From Bacteroidales bacterium UBA1187 (GTDB taxonomy: Bacteria; Bacteroidota; Bacteroidia; Bacteroidales; Paludibacteraceae): a DNA stretch of 64,000 bases. Location of the stretch: positions 12,399-76,398 of the forward strand of contig DBYL01000042.1 in assembly GCA_002309835.1 (NCBI GenBank), given 5' to 3'. Numbering within the stretch: the stretch's first letter is position 1; the number at the start of each line of letters is the position of its first letter. Positions 42,331 through 49,624 of the stretch are shown piece after piece. The notes below the pieces were generated by a model. That model ran no database searches and was not told the DNA's origin. It saw only the letters and a program-made list of their open reading frames with translations. Both the position numbers and the translations under genes were made by a program.

Positions 42331-43058
42331 TAAATAGAAGCACAACCATCCACTCCTAAGATATGTCCGGATATATAACTTGCGCGGTCTGATGCAAGGA
42401 ATGAACATGCATTGGCGATATCTTCCGGTGTGCCGAGTCTACCTAAAGCAATGCGACTGATGCGCTCGTCTATTTTCTCTCCGTTAGCCTCATATAGTTC
42501 TGCAAAGCGTTCGGTCTTAACGATCCCCGGAGCTACAGCATTCACACGGATGCCTTGTGGCGCCAATTCCTTGGCGGCAGACTTGGTCATGGCGATAATC
42601 GCGCCCTTAGTAGCAGAGTAGGCCACCTGTCCCGGAGAACCTAGCACTGCAGTAACGGAAGCGATATTCACGATACTACCACCACCGTTGCGCGCCATAA
42701 GGCGGCTGACAAGTTGGATGAGTTCCAAGACGGCAATCACATTGATGCGGAACATGAGTTCGGTCTCCTCGCGTATGATCATACCGATCTTACGGTTGAA
42801 TACCACTCCAGCATTATTGACCAATACATCTATGCGTCCTTCTGCTTTGAAAACCTGCATCAGCGCGTTTTTGACAGCTGCTGCGTCAGTAATATCAAAT
42901 ACCAGCGGGTGAATATGCTCGTTGTCGCTTGTAAATTCTTGACGATCGCAAGCATACACGATTGCGCCATCTTCCGCAAAACGATGCGCTATCTCACGAC
43001 CGATACCTTGTGCTGCACCAGTGATGATACAGATTTTATTTTCTAATAATTGTTCCAT
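42330..43058 (-). CDS. Short-chain dehydrogenase/reductase (FabG-like), first
   Basis: A 242-residue SDR: IITGAAQGIGREIAHRFAED binds NAD(P), NNAGVVFNRKIG follows, and the catalytic group is IVNIASVTAVLGSPGQVAYSATKGAI (Ser, Tyr, Lys as YSATK). FabG-type enzymes reduce 3-oxoacyl-ACP to 3-hydroxyacyl-ACP. It lies 3 nt after the second SDR gene and overlaps the ligase gene. Confidence 0.88.
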   Translation of the reverse strand: MEQLLENKICIITGAAQGIGREIAHRFAEDGAIVYACDRQEFTSDNEHIHPLVFDITDAAAVKNALMQVFKAEGRIDVLVNNAGVVFNRKIGMIIREETELMFRINVIAVLELIQLVSRLMARNGGGSIVNIASVTAVLGSPGQVAYSATKGAIIAMTKSAAKELAPQGIRVNAVAPGIVKTERFAELYEANGEKIDERISRIALGRLGTPEDIANACSFLASDRASYISGHILGVDGCASI

Positions 43059-43061
43059 AAA

Positions 43062-43808
43062 TCATCCAATAGTCAATCCGCCATCTAATTTTAACGCAGT
43101 ACCTGTTGTCCATGCTGCAGCATCAGATAGCAGATATATAATAGCATACGCTACTTCCTCAGGCTTTCCATAACGATGTAGCGGGTATTGCTGCAAGTTT
43201 TTTTCTCGTTCTTCTTCACTAATGGGTAAGTTTTTTATCAATTCTGTTTCAACCATTGCAGGATTTACAGAATTGCATCGAATACCCCGAGATGCCAATT
43301 CTAAAGCCGCGGTACGCATGAAAGCGTCTATGCCACATTTAGTGGTCGCATAGATAGCATTACCGACTGATGTGCGGAAGACGCCAGCTGCAGAGGATGT
43401 GAAGACGATAGAGGATGGGGTGTTAAGTTTCCGTTTTTTTACTAAGGTGCGGGTGAGAAGAATAGGTGCGTTGAGATTAATTTGCTGCATTTGTAGCAGT
43501 TTTTCAGATGTGATACCCATCGTCGGCACCAATCCGGCTACTCCGGCGTTCAATACCACTCCATCCAGTTGAGGTAATTGGTCCACCAGAGCCTTGATAG
43601 CTTCTTCTTCCGTTAAATCAGCTATAATGAACTGATGTCCTTCTCCTTCCATCATCGCGAGTGTCTCGCACAAGCGTGCCTCATTGCGCGCGGATAAAAA
43701 AACGCGCGCGCCCATTTTGGAGCACTCGATAGCAGTAGCACGACCGATGCCCGAAGAGGCACCGGTGACTAAAATCGTCTTACCCGATAGCGAGAAAGGA
43801 TTATGCAT
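43062..43808 (-). CDS. Short-chain dehydrogenase/reductase, second
   Basis: A 248-residue SDR with LVTGASSGIGRATAIECSK, LNAGVAGLVPTMGI (Asn-Ala-Gly variant LNAG) and the catalytic YATTK. It is clearly divergent from the neighbouring SDR, so they probably act on different keto groups. Its ATG overlaps the ACP stop (TAATG). The DNA is more A+T-rich than the adjoining genes. Confidence 0.86.
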   Translation of the reverse strand: MHNPFSLSGKTILVTGASSGIGRATAIECSKMGARVFLSARNEARLCETLAMMEGEGHQFIIADLTEEEAIKALVDQLPQLDGVVLNAGVAGLVPTMGITSEKLLQMQQINLNAPILLTRTLVKKRKLNTPSSIVFTSSAAGVFRTSVGNAIYATTKCGIDAFMRTAALELASRGIRCNSVNPAMVETELIKNLPISEEEREKNLQQYPLHRYGKPEEVAYAIIYLLSDAAAWTTGTALKLDGGLTIG

Positions 43809-44038
43809 TATAATTTACTTTGTACTAAATCAAACAGTTCTTGGATGGTGTTCGTCTTGCGCATCTCTTCCGGCGGAAGTACAATGTCATACTCTTCGTC
43901 CACCATGGTGATAACGAGTAAAGCCACCAACGAACTCCATTCCTCTAATTCGCGGAAACGCGTTTCCGGTTTCAGCAGAGCTACATCAATATCATCAAAC
44001 TGCTCTGCAAAATGCTCAATAAATTCTTTAATATCCAT
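43808..44038 (-). CDS. Acyl carrier protein-like protein, second
   Basis: A 76-residue acidic protein with the ACP fold pattern and attachment-like motif EEWSSLVALLVITMVDE, where the second Ser would hold phosphopantetheine (D of DSL replaced by S). It may be a divergent carrier used by the acyltransferase. Located 17 nt after the acyltransferase gene. Confidence 0.82.
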   Translation of the reverse strand: MDIKEFIEHFAEQFDDIDVALLKPETRFRELEEWSSLVALLVITMVDEEYDIVLPPEEMRKTNTIQELFDLVQSKL

Positions 44039-44055
44039 ACTTTAATCTATTATTT

Positions 44056-44685
44056 CTAAACTAATCTTCGTGCGGGATTGCCCATAACGGTTGTCCCTGA
44101 TTTTACTCGCCGGATCACGAAACTGCATGCGGCTACGCGTGAATTGCTCTCAATGGTGACATTATGGCTAATCATGGCGCCGGTGTGAATGTCCGTTTCG
44201 TCTTCTACTATGGTGCCGCCTACCAGCGTGCAATGCGTATCAATGCGATTCCAATTCCCGATGCGGCTGTCATGACCAACAACCGTGTAGGACTGAATCA
44301 AGTTGTATTTCCCCACTTTGGCATCTGCGCCGATGGTCGTAAAAGCACCTATTACCGAACCTTCTCCTATCTCCACATTAGTGCCCAGCCGGACGGTTTT
44401 ATGAATCATCGTCAAAAACGAACCGCCATTGGCGATGATTTGTTCCATGCATTTACGGCGTGCACCACCTCCAATAGAGCATACAAACACTTCATCCGCT
44501 TGCGGTTGATAACCAGTGATGATACCTAATAGAGGAGGGTAGTTCTCAAAACCGTCCAGAGCCGCTAAGTTGTCATCAATAAAGCCCTTAATGGTATAAT
44601 CCGTTCCGTATCCGATACTCTCGCGAGCCATGTCGTAGAACGTGCGTCCCATACCCCCGGCACCTATAATTACGAGTTGTTTCAT
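44056..44685 (-). CDS. PglD-like sugar N-acyltransferase
   Basis: A 209-residue enzyme. The N-terminal Rossmann-like part (LVIIGAGGMGRTFYDMA) binds the nucleotide sugar; the C-terminal part is a left-handed beta-helix of hexapeptide repeats (IGEGSVIGAFTTIGADAKVG; VGHDSRIGNWNRID) with the catalytic His in VGHDSRIGN. PglD acetylates the 4-amino group of UDP-4-amino sugars. With two ACP genes nearby the acyl donor here could be an acyl-ACP. Start at 44685 is supported by the promoter at 44707-44737; it is the first gene of the operon. Confidence 0.9.
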   Translation of the reverse strand: MKQLVIIGAGGMGRTFYDMARESIGYGTDYTIKGFIDDNLAALDGFENYPPLLGIITGYQPQADEVFVCSIGGGARRKCMEQIIANGGSFLTMIHKTVRLGTNVEIGEGSVIGAFTTIGADAKVGKYNLIQSYTVVGHDSRIGNWNRIDTHCTLVGGTIVEDETDIHTGAMISHNVTIESNSRVAACSFVIRRVKSGTTVMGNPARRLV

Positions 44686-44706
44686 TGTACTTTCTAATTC
44701 AGCGCA

Positions 44707-44737
44707 CAAAATTACAAAAAATAAATGACATATGCAA
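44707..44737 (-). promoter_or_regulatory. Promoter of the acyl-sugar operon
   Basis: Minus strand: TTG (44735-44737), CATATGTCA at the start of the 20-nt spacer, TAATTTTG (44707-44714). Confidence 0.85.
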
Positions 44738-44756
44738 GAAAAATCAAAGATTTTTA

Positions 44757-44784
44757 GTTTAGGGGTTAGGGGATTAGTGGTGAG
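44757..44784. repeat. GGGGTTAGGGGATTAGTGG repeat
   Basis: Intergenic member of the TTAGNGG family between the acyl-sugar promoter and the terminator of the small-gene module. Confidence 0.75.
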
Positions 44785-44789
44785 AGAAC

Positions 44790-44818
44790 AAAAAAGAGCC
44801 TCCGAAGAGACTCTCTTT
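44790..44818 (-). terminator. Strong terminator of the small-gene module
   Basis: On the minus strand an 11-bp stem with a TTCG tetraloop (44803-44806) is followed by six T residues, 4 nt after the stop of the gene at 44822. Confidence 0.88.
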
Positions 44819-44821
44819 CGC

Positions 44822-45217
44822 TTAGTTGCCGTGTTGCGCGTCGTACGCATCGCCGCAAACTTTCCACAAGTACGCGCGAAGCGTTTTCTTGCCGCCCGGC
44901 TGGTCTTTCTGGGCGAGGAAGTTCGCCTGGTCGGTGGAGATGTTCATCAGGTCTTTGCGACGCAGTGCCACTGCTTTCGCTACGGCCTCGAACTTACCAC
45001 GGATCTCCAGCTCGTGTGCCGTCGGATCGGACGTACGCGTGACGGAACTCAGTCCACGGACGTAGATGCGGTTACAAGAACCTACGTTCTGCGTCTCTGC
45101 TACGCGGTGGGTAGCGAGGACCATCTTCTGGTCAACGGCGTGAGGCGACTTCTTGTTGATTTTGGTAAGAGCACCGCTGACGGTTTTGATCATGTCAGCA
45201 TATTCTACTTTTGCCAT
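44822..45217 (-). CDS. Small-module protein A (unknown; paralogue of 45880)
   Basis: A 131-residue basic protein without signal peptide or membrane segment. Layout: an N-terminal ADMIKTVSGALTKINKKSP, a variable middle, then HELEIRGKFEAVAKAVALRR and the C-terminal KKTLRAYLWKVCGDAYD. The same order of blocks occurs in the 120-residue protein at 45880, so the two are paralogues. I do not recognise the family with confidence; Bacteroidales genomes carry similar short proteins near surface-polysaccharide loci. Last gene before the terminator. Confidence 0.65.
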   Translation of the reverse strand: MAKVEYADMIKTVSGALTKINKKSPHAVDQKMVLATHRVAETQNVGSCNRIYVRGLSSVTRTSDPTAHELEIRGKFEAVAKAVALRRKDLMNISTDQANFLAQKDQPGGKKTLRAYLWKVCGDAYDAQHGN

Positions 45218-45296
45218 AATGAAGTGTGTTTTTCATGGTTATACCTTAAATAAACAGACACTTTCTTTAGAGTCGAGTGTCCTTTGCGACTATCGG

Positions 45297-45497
45297 TTAG
45301 AGTTTTTTGGAAGCGTCGTACGACTCGATCGTTTTAGTCTGGATGGTGACGGAGGTGTCGCCACGTTGGTAAAACTCAGATCGGTTGGTGATGGTTCGCA
45401 CGACGTTGCAGGAACTCAGTCCAAACGCGGCTCCCAAGGCCGTCAGCGCTGCTATCAGCACGCTGATGATGATTTTGATGATTTGTTGCTTGTTCAT
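45297..45497 (-). CDS. Small membrane-anchored protein, 'smalltalk'-like
   Basis: A 66-residue protein with a single N-terminal hydrophobic segment (IIKIIISVLIAALTALGAAF) ending LSSCNVV, a possible lipobox, then a short polar tail. The layout resembles the tiny 'smalltalk' proteins found beside capsule loci in Bacteroides (hydrophobic helix, then xxxSC). It has its own promoter (45526-45556) inside the preceding terminator region. Confidence 0.55.
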   Translation of the reverse strand: MNKQQIIKIIISVLIAALTALGAAFGLSSCNVVRTITNRSEFYQRGDTSVTIQTKTIESYDASKKL

Positions 45498-45525
45498 AAT
45501 CGTAGTGGTTTTTTGATCGACGATA

Positions 45526-45571
45526 CAAAGGTAGTATAAAAACGCGAGGCGACCAAGAAAGTCGTCCCGCG
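45526..45571 (-). promoter_or_regulatory. Overlapping terminator and promoter
   Basis: On the minus strand a GC-rich imperfect hairpin (CGCGGGACGAC / GTCGCCTCGCG, 45545-45571) followed by TTTTTA ends the gene at 45591. The same DNA supplies TTG (45554-45556), a 20-nt spacer and TACCTTTG (45526-45533) for the gene at 45297. Confidence 0.65.
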
Positions 45572-45590
45572 AGATAGATTAAAGTCGATT

Positions 45591-45824
45591 TTACTGCATG
45601 GCGTAGTCTCTGAAACGTCTCCAGTCATCTATCGGAAGCCAGTTTCTTAGCCATGCGCGAGAGTAGAAATCGCGTGTTCGGATGTTGCGTCTTAGTTGCT
45701 GCGCGACCCATCCTCCATAGAGTTGTTTGAATTTGGACAGCATCTTAGGATGAGTCCAAGTAGGGTCACGTTCCGCAAGTAGCTGCAACACCTCGGAGAT
45801 GTCTTTTTTTAGTTCTTTTTTCAT
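45591..45824 (-). CDS. Small basic protein of the 44.8-47.5 kb module
   Basis: A 77-residue basic, Trp- and Arg-rich protein (WVAQQLRRNIRTRDFYSRAW; LPIDDWRRFRDYAMQ). No signal peptide, membrane segment or recognised domain. The composition suggests nucleic-acid or protein binding, but this is only a guess. It ends at the hairpin at 45545-45571. Confidence 0.55.
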   Translation of the reverse strand: MKKELKKDISEVLQLLAERDPTWTHPKMLSKFKQLYGGWVAQQLRRNIRTRDFYSRAWLRNWLPIDDWRRFRDYAMQ

Positions 45825-45879
45825 GTTTACATCTGATAAAGGTCCGTCAACGGAAGGATCATGGAAGGATAACGGAAGG

Positions 45880-46242
45880 TTAACGGAAGGCTGAGGGGTT
45901 GTTCATGTCATGGATCAGACGAGCGATGATATATCCACGGAGAGTGCCATATTTCTTACCATTGAAGGTATAGTTATGCTTCTTCCATTCTTGTGCGTAG
46001 CGTGTCTTCTGCTCGTCGGAAAGCGCAGCACATTCTTTCGCTGCTTGTTCGAAACGTCCTCGGATTGCGAGTTCTTTCTCGGATACGGGCGTAGAACGCT
46101 GCAGCGGTTGCATGAGGTAGAGTCGTGTTTTGGTTGTTCCGTCGGCTCTACGGTAGGTCCTTGCGATAAGTTGTTTGTCTTTGCTTTTCGATAAGGTGCC
46201 TGAGATAGAGGCAATGCCTCTTGGTAATTCAAATTGTGCCAT
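45880..46242 (-). CDS. Small-module protein B (unknown; paralogue of 44822)
   Basis: A 120-residue basic protein: GIASISGTLSKSKDKQLIAR, then RSTPVSEKELAIRGRFEQAA and the C-terminal GKKYGTLRGYIIARLIHD. It shares the order of blocks (ISGTLSK; ELxIRGxFExxAK; TLRxY) with the 44822 product. The leader CAATCATT-ATG recurs in front of other genes of this module. Function unknown. Confidence 0.65.
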   Translation of the reverse strand: MAQFELPRGIASISGTLSKSKDKQLIARTYRRADGTTKTRLYLMQPLQRSTPVSEKELAIRGRFEQAAKECAALSDEQKTRYAQEWKKHNYTFNGKKYGTLRGYIIARLIHDMNNPSAFR

Positions 46243-46253
46243 AATGATTGATT

Positions 46254-46583
46254 TTAAGATTGTTTTACATAGATTACTTTGTTTCCGGTGGGGTTTTTCA
46301 TCTCCCAGCCGTCCTGCGCTTCGGTTGTGTGATAGCGGGCGTAGTACTCCGCGTAGGAAAGTGTCTGTTGCCGCTCGGTCTGGAAGTCCTGAATGAAGAA
46401 ATACGGGTTCTTTTCAGGTTGCGCACCGTGTTGTCGAAGGTATTCGATGATGGCGTCCCGTCGCTCTTGTGGCATGCCCATCCAAAGCTTAAGCGTACAT
46501 GCCCGTCGCTTCGGAAATTTAGTCTCATTCACACCAAAGAGAATCCAGAAACGATTAAATTCTTCAATAATGGAATAATCCAT
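46254..46583 (-). CDS. Unknown protein of the small-gene module
   Basis: A 109-residue soluble protein (MDYSIIEEFNRFWILFGVNE; GMPQERRDAIIEYLRQHG; NPYFFIQDFQTERQQTLSYA). Aromatic residues are frequent and the second quarter is likely helical. No family was recognised. It is followed by the paralogue at 45880 after 11 nt, so the two are probably co-transcribed. Confidence 0.55.
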   Translation of the reverse strand: MDYSIIEEFNRFWILFGVNETKFPKRRACTLKLWMGMPQERRDAIIEYLRQHGAQPEKNPYFFIQDFQTERQQTLSYAEYYARYHTTEAQDGWEMKNPTGNKVIYVKQS

Positions 46584-46602
46584 AGTCTTAAAATTTTGCC
46601 TT

Positions 46603-46650
46603 GTCCCGTCCGTCCCGTCTTATACTATATAGGACAGACAGGACAGGACG
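46603..46650. repeat. Imperfect inverted repeat of GTCC(C/T) units
   Basis: GTCCCGTCCGTCCCGTC at 46603-46619 faces GGACAGACAGGACAGGAC at 46632-46649. Transcribed on either strand it forms a G-U-rich hairpin; it lies in the 100-nt gap between two module genes and may be a processing or pausing site. Confidence 0.55.
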
Positions 46651-46683
46651 ATTTTCTTTTCTTTTTGGTTCTTTTTCTTTCTT

Positions 46684-47085
46684 TTATTGCATCAAGGCGA
46701 TGGTGAAGCCGAACTTGATGGACTCGGACTCGGGGTGCGCTTTCTCGAGCTTCTCACCGGCACGTTTCAGGTCCGCACGGGCCTCCTTGACGTTCTCCTG
46801 GAGTTGCTCGTAATAGCCGTGCAACTGCTTGTAGTAGTCGAGTGTCGGGTCCTGAACTTGCGTATTCTGTTCCCATGTGTACGATTTCGGGCGACGTACG
46901 ACGATCTTAAAACCGTGATACTCGAGCGTACCCGTGTAGTTTCGCGGCAGCCCACGCTCGGCGATAAGGGCTTGTACTGCCTCTTCCACCTGCGGACGGA
47001 GGGCTTTGATGGTTGCTTCACTCTCGTTTGCACTCAGTACTGCACTGAACATTTGGTCGATGACCTCTAAATTAATTTTTGCCAT
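46684..47085 (-). CDS. Unknown protein with C-terminal coiled coil
   Basis: A 133-residue acidic protein. The first half is a mixed domain (EEAVQALIAERGLPRNYTGT, then LEYHGFKIVVRRPKSYTW); the second half from about residue 80 is a predicted coiled coil (YYKQLHGYYEQLQENVKEAR; LKRAGEKLEKAHPESE). No signal peptide. First minus-strand gene of the module, with a weak TAATTTTG (-7 like) upstream at about 47147-47154 but no clear TTG at the usual distance. Family not recognised. Confidence 0.55.
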   Translation of the reverse strand: MAKINLEVIDQMFSAVLSANESEATIKALRPQVEEAVQALIAERGLPRNYTGTLEYHGFKIVVRRPKSYTWEQNTQVQDPTLDYYKQLHGYYEQLQENVKEARADLKRAGEKLEKAHPESESIKFGFTIALMQ

Positions 47086-47209
47086 AATGATTAATTGTTT
47101 TGAGTTAAAAATTATAGCTGGCGCCAGCTGTTAGCTTGAATTCGACGGCAAAATTACTGCTAATTATATTACCATTGTAGGTAAAAATTACCAATAACAA
47201 ATCAAAAAA

Positions 47210-47476
47210 ATGTTTATGAAAACTGCAGAATTGAAAGAAAAATTGGAGCAATCCACGGCAGAAAGCCGAAAGTACTACCGTTTGTATCCAACCTTGTATC
47301 GTGATGTGCTGCTATGGGAAGATTATTGCCGGTTGATAGAAACGAATCGGCACAAAAAATACCACGCAGTGAAGAACTCTGCGCGGTATGATGTATGTGA
47401 GATGTACGGGATTTGCGAGAAGACGTTTTTCGCTATTCGTAGTGAGCTCAAGGACCTATGTGAGGACGTGGAGTAA
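47210..47476 (+). CDS. Small helical protein, possible DNA-binding, divergent in the module
   Basis: An 88-residue protein, mostly helical, with YDVCEMYGICEKTFFAIRSE near the C-terminus, which looks like a helix-turn-helix (CEMYGICEKTFFAI). It is the only plus-strand gene of the module and is divergent from 46684, the usual position for a regulator. A second in-frame ATG at 47216 is an alternative start. Function unproven; its 3' end meets the glycosyltransferase gene 4 nt on. Confidence 0.6.
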   Translation: MFMKTAELKEKLEQSTAESRKYYRLYPTLYRDVLLWEDYCRLIETNRHKKYHAVKNSARYDVCEMYGICEKTFFAIRSELKDLCEDVE

Positions 47477-47480
47477 GGCT

Positions 47481-48458
47481 TTACTGAGCACGTTTAATAT
47501 AAATGCTTGCCAATATTTTATACCCCCATGCTCCGGTAGATAACATATATAGCGCAAGGAAGCGCTCTTTACAAGGAACTCCATGGGAAAACGCAACTTT
47601 CTTTATGCATCTATGAAAAGAGGGCTGTTTAAGTAATCTTTTAACCACATCAAGTGCCGATGGGTCAGTAATTCCTAATTTCGCGTACTTGTTATATGTA
47701 AAAGAAGTGCACATTTTGAAAAGCGTTACATAATAAGAAGGAATCTCTAAGATGGAACTATCTGTATTCTCAGATATGTAATCAACAATATCGCATACAG
47801 TCGCGTCCTTCTGAAAATTCGGAGCATGCGTAGCGCTTGTGTCACGCATTACGTATTGATAAAAGGATTGATGTGATACCACTATATTGTGGCAATATTT
47901 AAGAAAAGTACATGTAAAGGCATAAACTTCCCCCGAGTGAATCTTCTCATTAAATCTGAGAGTATGGTCATTTATGATGCTAGACTTATAAACTAGTTGC
48001 GGCGCTGTGGGGAAGAATCGGCATGATTGAAATAAAGTATACGGATTATAGAGGCATTCTTTGAAAGGCAAAGGAGGAGCCTGAGTGTTTCTGCCAGAAA
48101 TTATTTGTATGGGTGTGATTAATAAATCATCCTCTTTTATTTGGCTCTTTATAATTGAGATCGCATCTGGTGTTAAACTATCGTCACCATCCAACGGCAA
48201 TACATATTGCCCTTTCATAATAGTCAGCGCAGCATTACGCGCGGCAGATACTCCTGAGTTTTGCTGATCAATAATTATAGCGCGTTTATCGTTCTTAGCA
48301 AAATCCTGAATTAAAGATAGAGTCTCGTCCGTTGAACCATCGTTGATGAAAATAAATTCGCAGTCCTCGCTCTCTTTTAAATTACGAAGACTTTGAATGG
48401 TTGCCGGAAGTTGCTCGGCTACATTATAACAAGGGATAATAATACTTAGAAACTTCAT
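47481..48458 (-). CDS. Glycosyltransferase family 2
   Basis: A 325-residue GT-A enzyme: SIIIPCYNVAEQLPATIQSL, FIFINDGSTDETLSLIQDF, SGVSAARNAAL and the metal-binding LPLDGDDSLTPDAI (DGDD). It adds one sugar of the repeat unit from a nucleotide sugar on the cytoplasmic face. Last gene of the repeat-unit operon; DNA clearly A+T-rich. Confidence 0.92.
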   Translation of the reverse strand: MKFLSIIIPCYNVAEQLPATIQSLRNLKESEDCEFIFINDGSTDETLSLIQDFAKNDKRAIIIDQQNSGVSAARNAALTIMKGQYVLPLDGDDSLTPDAISIIKSQIKEDDLLITPIQIISGRNTQAPPLPFKECLYNPYTLFQSCRFFPTAPQLVYKSSIINDHTLRFNEKIHSGEVYAFTCTFLKYCHNIVVSHQSFYQYVMRDTSATHAPNFQKDATVCDIVDYISENTDSSILEIPSYYVTLFKMCTSFTYNKYAKLGITDPSALDVVKRLLKQPSFHRCIKKVAFSHGVPCKERFLALYMLSTGAWGYKILASIYIKRAQ

Positions 48459-48465
48459 AAGTTAC

Positions 48466-49620
48466 CTACTTACTCATTTTCAAATAAACGTTTTTGTACA
48501 TATCTACAGCTATGTTTTTCCATGCAAACCGACCGGAGGAATATTCTGCGTGAATATCATTTGCAAATTGTTGTAGTAATGTCGGCTGCTCAATCATTGT
48601 ACACATGGCTTGGGCTAATTGATGCAAATCTCTAGGAGGAACGACTATTCCTAATTTCCCGTGTTCAACCATCTCAGGCAAGCCACCCACTTCTGTTACA
48701 ATGCATGGTTTGTCATATGCATACGCAGCCATAACAACTCCACTTTGCGTAGCATCATTATACGGGCATACAATAAAGTCTGCATTCGCAAGAAGAGACG
48801 CCAACTCCGAATCTCGAAAGAAACGATTTAATATCTGAATATAATCGCAATTTGAATAGGGACTAATGTCAAAATAGTATTGACCGGAACCGGCTACTAA
48901 TAATTTGAAATCAGGATGTTTTTTATGCACCATATCCATAGCAGGGAATAAATATTCCAAGCCTTTATAACCTCTAATCTTGCCAAAAAACAAAGCATAA
49001 TGATACGTAGGAGCTTGAGCCGTAGGGAAGGCTGTTAGATAGGAATATTTACTCAAAGAACTAACATGCACATTCTTCCTTTTCATCCTATATGTAGCAA
49101 TAAAATCATCTTTTTGCTGATTGTTAAAGATGATAAAATTGGGCAATAATCGGTACATGATACGATGATATGATTCCACTACTCGGCTCCACATGGAAGA
49201 GTGTAAGAATGGATCGTGTACCGACATAACCATCTTTTTCCGGAATTGCAAAAGGGGCCATTCGAAGTACCTCAAAACCTCTGTGACATGGATAATATCA
49301 TAATTCTCTTTTTTCAATCTGCGATATAACTCCATCGTAACTCGCAGGTTTCCGAGAGCCCAACTGTGTTTTTCTTTGCGATAAACGACTGTTGTTTTGG
49401 ATATGTCAATCAATTCAGAAAATACGCGTATTTCTTGAAAATCTTCTCCGCGATATAATCCGGAGTGAGTTGGAAAGTCCTCAAAATCAATAGCACAGCC
49501 CCGTTGCCCATAATCCACGATAGGATAGAAATGTATCTCGCAATGCTCTTTCATTTCTTGCAAAAAAGGAATATCCACATTGGAGAAATATATAGGCGAA
49601 AGATAAGCAACCTTAAGCAT
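48466..49620 (-). CDS. Glycosyltransferase family 4
   Basis: A 384-residue GT-B enzyme. The C-terminal half has GKIRGYKGLEYLFPAMDMV, then LLVAGSGQYYFD and EVGGLPEMVEHGKLGIVVPP, including the nucleotide-binding Glu pair (E-x7-E type). The N-terminal half is the acceptor domain. Donor and acceptor are unknown. It lies 7 nt from the next glycosyltransferase gene. Confidence 0.92.
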   Translation of the reverse strand: MLKVAYLSPIYFSNVDIPFLQEMKEHCEIHFYPIVDYGQRGCAIDFEDFPTHSGLYRGEDFQEIRVFSELIDISKTTVVYRKEKHSWALGNLRVTMELYRRLKKENYDIIHVTEVLRYFEWPLLQFRKKMVMSVHDPFLHSSMWSRVVESYHRIMYRLLPNFIIFNNQQKDDFIATYRMKRKNVHVSSLSKYSYLTAFPTAQAPTYHYALFFGKIRGYKGLEYLFPAMDMVHKKHPDFKLLVAGSGQYYFDISPYSNCDYIQILNRFFRDSELASLLANADFIVCPYNDATQSGVVMAAYAYDKPCIVTEVGGLPEMVEHGKLGIVVPPRDLHQLAQAMCTMIEQPTLLQQFANDIHAEYSSGRFAWKNIAVDMYKNVYLKMSK

Positions 49621-49624
49621 TTTT

